Positions 58,096-64,000 of a DNA stretch of 64,000 nucleotides are shown one piece after another (position 1 is the stretch's first letter; each line of letters starts with the position of its first letter). Made by a program: the position numbers and the translations under genes. The stretch lies in NCBI GenBank assembly GCA_937872465.1, contig CALMSR010000072.1:16274-80273 (forward strand), given 5' to 3'. Below the pieces are notes generated by a model, which worked only from the letters and a program-made list of their open reading frames with translations, had not been told where the DNA came from and searched no databases. The stretch comes from an uncultured Paracoccaceae bacterium. Its GTDB lineage: Bacteria > Pseudomonadota > Alphaproteobacteria > Rhodobacterales > Rhodobacteraceae.

Positions 58096-58150
58096 CTTGA
58101 CAACCGCCTTCGGAGGCCGACAGCCCTGTCCAGCCGAGCCACGGGTGCCC
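58096..58150 (-). pseudogene. tRNA-Arg-like remnant lacking the T arm
   Basis: Minus-strand GGCACCCGTGGCTC-GGCTGGACAGGGC and CCTCCGAAGG match the acceptor, D arm and anticodon loop of the neighbouring tRNA-Arg at about 70 percent, with mostly A-to-G and T-to-C changes. No T arm or 3' acceptor strand follows. It is probably a decayed duplicate of the 5' part of the tRNA gene. Confidence 0.5.
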
Positions 58151-58214
58151 CGAACGGTCTATATTCGACCGCCGCGGCCCGTGCAATGCAGATGACCGGC
58201 GAAGTGGCACCGCG

Positions 58215-58538
58215 TCAGCCGCCGGGCAGGCGCGCGGATTTTTCGGCGATGCCCGACCGGCCCTCGCGGCGCTCGAGTTCGGCGAGGACTTCGGCCCAGG
58301 CGACGCCGCTGGCGACGAGCATGACCTGCAGGTGATAGAGCGTGTCCGCGGCCTCGTGGACCAGCGCGCCCCTGTCGGCGCCGGCGGCCGCCACGATCGC
58401 CTCGATCGCCTCCTCGCCGAACTTCTCCGCACATCGGGCCGGGCCCCGGCCGAGCAGCGCCGCCGTATGTGACATCGCCGGATCGGCGCCGGCGCGGGAT
58501 TCGATGGTCGCGAAGAGGCGGGCGAGCGTGTCGGTCAT
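58215..58538 (-). CDS. hisE: Phosphoribosyl-ATP diphosphatase
   Basis: 107 residues: LARLFATIESRAGADPAMSHTAALLGRGPARCAEKFGEEAIEAIVAAAGADRGALVHEAADTLYHLQVMLVASGV is the HisE MazG-like helical fold with the metal-binding EKFGEEAxE and EAADLxYH motifs. Second step of histidine synthesis. Its start overlaps the hisF stop by four bases. Confidence 0.96.
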   Translation of the reverse strand: MTDTLARLFATIESRAGADPAMSHTAALLGRGPARCAEKFGEEAIEAIVAAAGADRGALVHEAADTLYHLQVMLVASGVAWAEVLAELERREGRSGIAEKSARLPGG

Positions 58539-59296
58539 GCGGTCCTCACCGGAATGCCGGCCGCCGCCATCCTGGCCTTGGCCTCCTGGATCGAATGGGT
58601 TCCGAAGTGGAAGATCGATGCGGCCAGGACCGCCGATGCATGGCCCTCCGTGACGCCCTCGACGAGGTGGTCGAGCCTGCCCACGCCGCCCGAGGCGATC
58701 ACGGGGACGGGCACCGCCTCGGCGATGGCGCGGGTCAGGGGCAGGTTGTAGCCGGCGCGCGTTCCGTCGCGGTCCATCGAGGTCAGCAGGATCTCGCCGG
58801 CGCCCCGCGCCGCCATCGCCTTCGCGAAGACGACGGCATCGATGCCGGTGGGGCGGGTGCCGCCATGGGTGAAGATCTCCCAGCGCCCCGGCGCGACGGT
58901 CTTGGCGTCGATCGCCACGACGATGCATTGATTGCCGAACTTGTCCGCGGCCTTCGAGACGCAGTCGGGGTCGGCCACGGCCGCGGTGTTGAAGCTGACC
59001 TTGTCGGCGCCCGCGAGCAGGAGCGCGCGCACATCCTCGGCCGTGCGGACGCCGCCGCCCACGGTCAGGGGCATGAAGCATTGCTCCGCCGTGCGCGACA
59101 CCAGATCGAGCAGCGTTCCGCGCTTCTCGCGGCTGGCGGAGATGTCGAGGAAGCAGAGCTCGTCCGCGCCCGCGGCATCGTAGGCCCGCGCCGCCTCGAC
59201 CGGATCGCCGGCGTCCACGAGGCCCTCGAAATTGACGCCCTTGACAACGCGGCCGTCCTTGACGTCGAGGCAGGGGATCACGCGGACGGTCAGCAT
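58535..59296 (-). CDS. hisF: Imidazole glycerol phosphate synthase cyclase subunit
   Basis: 253-residue (beta/alpha)8 barrel. The catalytic D11 is in VIPCLDVKDGRVVKGVNF, and the second aspartate is in VVAIDAKTV. Phosphate loops: GGGVRT and ASGGVG. It makes imidazole glycerol phosphate and AICAR with HisH. It lies 34 bases after hisA and overlaps hisE; hisH is not in the window. Confidence 0.97.
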   Translation of the reverse strand: MLTVRVIPCLDVKDGRVVKGVNFEGLVDAGDPVEAARAYDAAGADELCFLDISASREKRGTLLDLVSRTAEQCFMPLTVGGGVRTAEDVRALLLAGADKVSFNTAAVADPDCVSKAADKFGNQCIVVAIDAKTVAPGRWEIFTHGGTRPTGIDAVVFAKAMAARGAGEILLTSMDRDGTRAGYNLPLTRAIAEAVPVPVIASGGVGRLDHLVEGVTEGHASAVLAASIFHFGTHSIQEAKARMAAAGIPVRTA

Positions 59297-59330
59297 CGGC
59301 CGGCAAGCTCCTGTTCCATGGCGGTTTTCC

Positions 59331-60053
59331 TCAGGCTGCGAGGCTGGCGACAGCCGAGGCCAGGTCGATCCGTCCCTCATAGAGGGCGCGGCCGGTGATG
59401 GCGCCGTCGAGGGGGGTGGGGATGTCGCGCAGGGCTTCGAGGTCCGCGAGCGAGGAGACCCCGCCGCTGGCGATGACCGGGATGGCGACGGCCGCGGCGA
59501 GGGCGGCGGTGGCGGCGACGTTCGGACCCTGCATCGCGCCGTCGCGCTCGATGTCGGTATAGACGAGGGCGGCGAGGCCCGCGTCCTCGAAGCGGCGGGC
59601 GAGGTCGACCGCGGTGGTGGCGGTGGTCTCGGCCCAGCCCTCCACGGCGACGCGGCCGCCGCGGGCGTCGATGCCGAGTGCGATCCGGCCGGGATGGGCC
59701 CGGGCGGCGCTGCGCAGGAGCTCCGGGTCGCGCAGGGCTGCGGTCCCGAGGATGACGCGGGCGACGCCTCTTTCCAGCCAGTCTTCGATGGTTTGCCGGT
59801 CGCGGATGCCGCCGCCGAGCTGCACGGGGATTTCGACGGCGCCGAGGATCGCCGCGACCGCCTCGGCATTCACGGGACGGCCGGCGAAGGCGCCGTCGAG
59901 GTCGACGAGATGCAGCCAGCGGCACCCCGCGGCGGCGAAGGCGCGGGCCTGGGCGGCCGGATCCTCCCCGAAGACGGTAGCCTGCGTCATGTCGCCGCGC
60001 AGGAGGCGGACGCATTTTCCGTCCTTCAGGTCGATGGCGGGATAGAGGATCAT
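59331..60053 (-). CDS. hisA: ProFAR isomerase (1-(5-phosphoribosyl)-5-[(5-phosphoribosylamino)methylideneamino]imidazole-4-carboxamide isomerase)
   Basis: 240-residue barrel homologous to HisF. Catalytic D8 is in YPAIDLKDGKCVRLLRGD, and the second aspartate is in ALGIDARGGRVAVEGW. Phosphate loops: GGGIRD and ASGGVSS. Fourth step of histidine synthesis. First gene of hisA-hisF-hisE within the window; the region upstream (60054-60263) holds no gene but contains the REP-like palindrome. Confidence 0.97.
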   Translation of the reverse strand: MILYPAIDLKDGKCVRLLRGDMTQATVFGEDPAAQARAFAAAGCRWLHLVDLDGAFAGRPVNAEAVAAILGAVEIPVQLGGGIRDRQTIEDWLERGVARVILGTAALRDPELLRSAARAHPGRIALGIDARGGRVAVEGWAETTATTAVDLARRFEDAGLAALVYTDIERDGAMQGPNVAATAALAAAVAIPVIASGGVSSLADLEALRDIPTPLDGAITGRALYEGRIDLASAVASLAA

Positions 60054-60184
60054 GGGCCGCTCCGGCTGGCTTTCGCGGGTGATAGCGCGGGGATCGGAGG
60101 AATGCAAAACCCCCGCGCCGAAGGCGTCACCGGCCGTGCACGCGCGCATTGCCGCTCGACCTCCGCCTGCCCGTTTCGGCCGTC

Positions 60185-60221
60185 GGACCGGCGTGAGGCA
60201 ATGCCTCGCATTTGCCGGTTC
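60185..60221. repeat. REP-like nested palindrome, copy B
   Basis: Outer arms ACCGGC / GCCGGT (60187-60192, 60214-60219) and inner arms GAGGCA / TGCCTC (60195-60200, 60202-60207) around one base. It corresponds to the element at 34837-34875; arms are kept while loop and linker bases differ, which points to selection on structure or to a transposed palindrome. Confidence 0.6.
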
Positions 60222-60263
60222 GGGCAGGCCCCCCCGGTCCGATCGACTCCGCCGGATGGCGGA

Positions 60264-61094
60264 TCAGAGGCCCCAGAGCGCCCGCGCATTGGCCGAGAAG
60301 AGCTGCTCGCGCTCTGCTTCGCTCGCACCCGCGACCAGCGCCCGGGTCGCGGCGATCCAGGCCGTGAGCCCGCCGCCCAGGGTGCAGACCGGCCAGTCGC
60401 TCCCCCAGACCACCCGGTCCCAGCCGAAGGCGTCGATGGTATGCTCGACCCAGGGCCGCAGCGTCTCCACCTCCCATTCCGGCCCGGCATAGGCCACGAC
60501 CCCGGAGATCTTCGCCATCACGTTCGGCCGCCGCGCCATCGCGGTGATCCCGTCCCGCCAGCCCGAAAAGTTGCCGCCGGCGATATCCGGCACGCCGCAA
60601 TGGTCCAGCACGAAGCGCACCCCCGGCGCGGCATCGACCAGCGCCATCGCCTGCGGCATCTGCCGCGGCAGCACGCAGAGATCGAAGCTCCGCCCCGTCC
60701 CGGCCAGCCGCCCGACGTTCTCCCGGAAGCGTGCGCCTTCCGACAGCGCATCCGGCATCACATGCAGCACCCGGCGGAAGCCCTTCACGAAGGGATCCTC
60801 GAGCGCCCGTTCCAGGGCGGCCGCGAAGCCCTCCTCCTCGGGCCGGCACGAGGCGATGCATCCCCGCAGGAGACCGCCCGCCGCCGCCTTGGCCTCAACG
60901 TAGCGCGTCTCCGCCTCGATCTGTGCCGGATCCACGTCCACCTCCATGTGGAGCGTGGCCGAGATGCCGCCCCGCTGCGCCTCCCGCGCATAATCCTCGT
61001 AGGGAAAATCCCGGTCCAGCGCCGGCACGCCCGCGAGCCAGGGATAGCGCAGGCGCCTCCGGTCGACGATGTGCAGATGGGTGTCGAGGATCAT
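60264..61094 (-). CDS. Amidohydrolase-family sugar lactonase
   Basis: 276 residues beginning MILDTHLHIVDRRRLRYPWL, the metal-binding H6-x-H8 pair, with FVLDHCGVPDI and VWGSDWPVCTLGG giving the later His and the catalytic Asp. This is the COG3618 group of TIM-barrel lactonases, including L-fucono- and L-rhamnono-1,5-lactonase. It is coupled by a four-base overlap to the IclR gene and faces a dehydratase-mutarotase operon, which supports a deoxysugar-acid role. Confidence 0.85.
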   Translation of the reverse strand: MILDTHLHIVDRRRLRYPWLAGVPALDRDFPYEDYAREAQRGGISATLHMEVDVDPAQIEAETRYVEAKAAAGGLLRGCIASCRPEEEGFAAALERALEDPFVKGFRRVLHVMPDALSEGARFRENVGRLAGTGRSFDLCVLPRQMPQAMALVDAAPGVRFVLDHCGVPDIAGGNFSGWRDGITAMARRPNVMAKISGVVAYAGPEWEVETLRPWVEHTIDAFGWDRVVWGSDWPVCTLGGGLTAWIAATRALVAGASEAEREQLFSANARALWGL

Positions 61095-61990
61095 TCCGCC
61101 TCCCCGCCCTGCCTTGCACCGGATCCGGCCAGCCGGGACAGCGTCTCGGCCGTCGCCCGCATCAGGTCCACCGTCCGGGTGATGTCGGGTGCCTGCGGAG
61201 TGTTGACCAGCGTCACATAGGGCACCGTGAGCGCCGCGAGCGCCCGCGCGTCCGGCGCGAGCACCGGCGCCGAGAGGTTGAAGACCCCGGCCGTCTGCAG
61301 ACTGGCCATCATCTCGTAGCCGCGGTCGCGGACCTGGTCGAGCCGGGCCGTGAACTCCGGCCCAAGGTCGCGGATCCCGCCGTGCCCGGCATTCTCCCGG
61401 AGCATCATCTGGCGTTCCTCCGCCGAGCGGAAGGCCAGCAGCACATGGCCCGATCCGGTGTCGAACAGGCTGACATGCGAGCCGACCCGGATCGAGATCC
61501 CCCAGTATCCCGGCGCCTCCTGCTGCGCGATCACCACCGCCGCCCCACGGTCGAAGACCGCGAGCTGGTTGGCCTGCAGCGTCGTCTCCGCCAGGTCGCG
61601 CATCAGCGGCGTCGCGAAGCTCACCAGCCGCCGGACCGGCGCATGCAGCTGCGCGAGGCCGAAGAGCTTCAGGGTCAGCGCATAGCGGTCTCCGTCGACC
61701 CGGGTGACATAGCCGCGCCGCACCAACCGGTCGAGCATCCGGTAGAATTCGTTGGGGCTGCGGTCCAGGCGCTTGGCGATCTCGGCCTGCGTCAGCCCGA
61801 TATCGACCCCGGAGAGAAGCTCCAGGATGTCGAGCCCCTTGTCGAGCGCCGGGGCCCGGTAGCGGTCGGCATTCTCGTTTCTGACCAGGGGATTCTCCAG
61901 TGAACGCTGCCACGCGTATACGCATGGATTTCGGCGGCGGGAAGCCTGAAACGGGGCGCCTTGACTGATGAATGAATGTGCTGCTTGCAT
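61091..61990 (-). CDS. IclR-family transcriptional regulator
   Basis: 299 residues from the only in-frame ATG upstream of the domain (61990). The winged helix (RAPALDKGLDILELLSGVDIGLTQAEIAKRLDRSPNEFYRMLDRLVRRGYVTRVDGDRYALT) starts at about residue 44, so there is an unusually long N-terminal extension (MQAAHSFISQGAPFQASRRR). A non-ATG start nearer the domain, such as CTG at about 61900, is possible. The effector-binding IclR domain follows. It is divergent from the dehydratase gene by 100 bases and is probably the local regulator. Confidence 0.88.
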   Translation of the reverse strand: MQAAHSFISQGAPFQASRRRNPCVYAWQRSLENPLVRNENADRYRAPALDKGLDILELLSGVDIGLTQAEIAKRLDRSPNEFYRMLDRLVRRGYVTRVDGDRYALTLKLFGLAQLHAPVRRLVSFATPLMRDLAETTLQANQLAVFDRGAAVVIAQQEAPGYWGISIRVGSHVSLFDTGSGHVLLAFRSAEERQMMLRENAGHGGIRDLGPEFTARLDQVRDRGYEMMASLQTAGVFNLSAPVLAPDARALAALTVPYVTLVNTPQAPDITRTVDLMRATAETLSRLAGSGARQGGEAE

Positions 61991-62090
61991 ATGAATCGCC
62001 CGCGCGATGCAGCCGGGGCCCGGCGGCGCGGGGCCGGGGCGCCCGGGCTTCGATCTCGGTCGGGCCCGGCCGGACACTGAGGAAGTCGGA

Positions 62091-63203
62091 ATGGCGACGA
62101 TCGAGCGGATCGAGCTCCGGATGGTGGACCTCGTGCCCAAGGTGAAGCGCACGGACGCGATCCAGTCCTTCGTCTCCCAGGAGACGCCCATCGTCACGAT
62201 CACCGACAGCGACGGCGCCAGCGGCACGGGCTATTCCTACACCATCGGCACCGGCGGCTCCTCGGTCATGCGGCTCCTCGTCGACCATCTCGCCCCGAGG
62301 GTCGTCGGACGGGACGCCGAGCGGATCGAGGCGATCTGGCACGAGCTCGAATTCGTGACCCATGCCACCACGATCGGCGCCATCACCGCCATCGCGCTGG
62401 CCGCCATCGACACCGCGCTCTGGGATCTGCGCGCGCGCAGGCAGGGGTTGCCGCTCTGGAAGCTCGCGGGCGGGGCGAGGGAGAAATGCCCGCTCTACAC
62501 CACCGAGGGCGGCTGGCTTCACATCGAGACGGAGGCGCTGGTGGAGGATGCCGTCGCGGCCAAGGCGAAGGGCTTCGTCGGCTCCAAGGTCAAGATCGGG
62601 CGCCCGCATGGCTCGGAGGATCTCGCGCGCCTCTCCGCCGTGCGCAAGGCGGTCGGCGAGGGCTACGAGATCATGACCGACGCCAATCAGGGCTTCGGCC
62701 TCGACGAGGCGATCCGCCGCGCCGAGCGCTTGCGCGACATCGACCTCGCCTGGATCGAGGAGCCGCTCGCCGCCGACGACATCGACGGGCATATGCGGCT
62801 GAACGCCCGCAGTTCGACCCCGATCGCGGTGGGGGAATCGCTCTATTCGATCCGGCATTTCCGCGAATACATGCAGAAGGGCGCCTGCTCGGTCGTCCAG
62901 GTGGATGTGGGCCGCATCGGCGGCATCACGCCCTGGCTGAAGGTGGCGCATGCGGCGGAGGCCTTCGACATGCCCGTCTGCCCGCATTTCCTGATGGAGC
63001 TCCACGTCTCCCTCGTCTGCGCGGTCCAGAACGGGAAGTATGTCGAATACATCCCGCAGCTCGACGATCTGACCGGCAGGCGCATGACCATCGCGGACGG
63101 CTACGCCCATGCGCCGGAGGATCCCGGGATCGGCATCGACTGGGACTGGGACGCCGTCCGCGGCAGGAGCGTGGAGGAATTCACCAGGGAGATACGCCGA
63201 TGA
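62091..63203 (+). CDS. Enolase-superfamily sugar acid dehydratase (mandelate racemase/muconate lactonizing family)
   Basis: 370 residues. The N-terminal capping domain (MVDLVPKVKRTDAIQSFVSQETPIVTITDSDGASGTGYSYTIGTGGSSV) is followed by a barrel with K-x-K acid/base residues (GSKVKIGRP), metal ligands D (IMTDANQGF), E (WIEEPLAADD) and E (AVGESLYS), and the closing histidine in CPHFLMELHVS. This pattern fits mandelate-racemase-like dehydratases of aldonic acids. It overlaps the mutarotase gene by four bases, and IclR and the lactonase gene are divergent; an L-fuconate or L-rhamnonate type substrate is inferred. Confidence 0.87.
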   Translation: MATIERIELRMVDLVPKVKRTDAIQSFVSQETPIVTITDSDGASGTGYSYTIGTGGSSVMRLLVDHLAPRVVGRDAERIEAIWHELEFVTHATTIGAITAIALAAIDTALWDLRARRQGLPLWKLAGGAREKCPLYTTEGGWLHIETEALVEDAVAAKAKGFVGSKVKIGRPHGSEDLARLSAVRKAVGEGYEIMTDANQGFGLDEAIRRAERLRDIDLAWIEEPLAADDIDGHMRLNARSSTPIAVGESLYSIRHFREYMQKGACSVVQVDVGRIGGITPWLKVAHAAEAFDMPVCPHFLMELHVSLVCAVQNGKYVEYIPQLDDLTGRRMTIADGYAHAPEDPGIGIDWDWDAVRGRSVEEFTREIRR

Positions 63204-63529
63204 AGCGCATGGGCCTCGTCCTCGGCATCCGCCCCGAGGGGATCGCGGAATACAGGAGGCTGCACGCCGCCGTCTGGCCCGAGGTGCTGGCCAAGATCGC
63301 CGATTGCAACATCCGCAACTACTCGATCTTCCTGCGCCAGCCGGAGAACCTGCTCTTCGCCTATTTCGAGTACCATGGGCAGGACTTCGCCGCCGACAGC
63401 GCCAAGATGGCCGCCGACCCAGCCACCCAGAAATGGTGGTCGATCAACATGCCGCTGCAGGAGCCGCTCGCCAGCTGCCCCGAGGGCGAGTGGTGGGCGA
63501 TGGCCGAAGAGGTCTTCCACGTCGACTGA
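63200..63529 (+). CDS. L-rhamnose/L-fucose mutarotase-like protein
   Basis: 109 residues of the RhaM family (dimeric ferredoxin-like fold): MGLVLGIRPEGIAEYRRLHAAVWPEVLAKIADCNIRNYSIFLRQPENLLFAYFEYHGQDF, with Y18 and H22 at the positions of the RhaM active site, then TQKWWSINMPLQEPL and the closing WWAMAEEVFHVD. It interconverts sugar anomers before oxidation. It is translationally coupled to the dehydratase gene. Confidence 0.9.
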   Translation: MKRMGLVLGIRPEGIAEYRRLHAAVWPEVLAKIADCNIRNYSIFLRQPENLLFAYFEYHGQDFAADSAKMAADPATQKWWSINMPLQEPLASCPEGEWWAMAEEVFHVD

Positions 63530-63568
63530 CACGACCTCCGCCGACAGGCTCGGATCGTCGCCTTGGAG

Positions 63569-63587
63569 GCGTCTCACGATGAGACGC
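63569..63587 (+). terminator. Perfect hairpin after the mutarotase gene
   Basis: GCGTCTCA / TGAGACGC arms (8 bp) with a 3-base loop, 39 bases after the stop and followed by a T-rich stretch (CTGTTTGTT, later GGTTTTTC). Compared with the hairpin at 46515-46533 both arms have changed together (C/G for T/A), so pairing is kept. Confidence 0.6.
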
Positions 63588-63640
63588 AGGCTATCTGTTT
63601 GTTATCGGATGGTTTTTCAGAACGCGCTTCGGCGCGCCCC

Positions 63641-63902
63641 CACGACATGACCCCGAGGGATGGATCGGGCTTTCCGAGCCTTCGCCATGGCGCGGTTGCG
63701 GCGGCCTGATCCGAGCGGAGCAGGGGCCCGATCCGGTCGAAGCCGATGCGGAGCCCGCCCTCGGCGAAGTCGCCGCGCGGCCTGCGTTTCGGGGAGGCCG
63801 GCCCGGGCGATGGCGAGCGCGGCGAGGGCCCGGCGGGACATGGGACGATCCTTGCAGGGGCGTCATCCTCAGGTATCCATCCTCCCGCCCTCGACCAGCC
63901 CT
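63641..63902 (+). repeat. Dispersed ~260-bp repeat, copy 2
   Basis: Partner of 46183-46445, same orientation, about 17.5 kb apart. It starts 53 bases after the terminator hairpin of the mutarotase gene. The last 98 bases of the window (63903-64000) are unlike the flank of copy 1 and show no recognisable gene. Confidence 0.75.
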
Positions 63903-64000
63903 GCTGTGACCCCCATCTTTCACCCAGCTGAAGCTGGAGTCCATTGGTCAAACTGGCGCCGTTGCGCCGACGGAGCAATGGGCGATTGGCGGAGCGCTTC

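Overview
This looks like a chromosomal segment of a high-GC alphaproteobacterium of the Rhodobacterales/Paracoccaceae type. The evidence is the strong GC bias at third codon positions, an acyl-homoserine-lactone quorum-sensing locus, a ChrR-type anti-sigma factor beside cfa and photolyase genes, a trgB-like NUDIX gene beside a cysteine synthase gene as in Rhodobacter, the hisA-hisF-hisE order, IalB, DUF3300/DUF2950 and a candidate alpha-proteobacterial suhB/MmgR-type small RNA. The assignment is by recognition only; no search was run.

Left part (1-16 kb): the tail of a URO-D-like gene and a beta-hydroxyacid dehydrogenase are followed by a quorum-sensing island. It holds an XRE regulator, luxI, luxR and a divergent LuxR ligand-binding domain with no DNA-binding domain. 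A non-pyrrolysine MttB-family methyltransferase follows. A leftward operon (SDR, dgoK, dgoA) suggests De Ley-Doudoroff sugar breakdown. Then come a flavodoxin-like protein, a repeat-rich membrane protein, an EamA transporter, an FAD-linked hydroxyacid dehydrogenase and a DenD-like epimerase, and the DUF3300-DUF2950 envelope pair.

Middle (15.8-44.6 kb): a hybrid histidine kinase; an ECF sigma/anti-sigma pair facing a subtilase with an Asp/His-rich tract; acuI and a BCCT transporter (DMSP/betaine theme); photolyase and Cfa beside an orphan ChrR (photo-oxidative stress theme); NUDIX-cysK-MscS; the housekeeping block rplU-rpmA-GNAT-obgE-proB-proA; a divergent MepK-like/L,D-transpeptidase pair; an lpxD-ACP-ketosynthase cassette; and IalB. 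A 410-bp gap at 44.2-44.6 kb appears to encode two leftward small RNAs.

Right part (46-64 kb): this looks like accessory DNA. It contains a dihydrodipicolinate-synthase-family gene, an HxlR/RibD-like pair, a TetR-GST-VOC-VOC operon under a clear palindromic operator, an MscS gene cut short beside decayed IS5-type transposase fragments, and modE-modABC with a Mo-box. It ends in a recombinase-like remnant abutting tRNA-Arg(CCG). Beyond the tRNA lie hisE-hisF-hisA and a deoxysugar catabolic cluster (lactonase-like, IclR, enolase-superfamily dehydratase, mutarotase). A ~260-bp dispersed repeat occurs at 46.2 kb and 63.6 kb in the same orientation and brackets this region.

No rRNA, CRISPR array or intact transposon was seen. 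The most unusual items are the luxI Shine-Dalgarno locked in a perfect hairpin, the HTH-less LuxR, the tandem small-RNA candidates, the orphan ChrR, and the paired dispersed repeats around the tRNA-bounded region.
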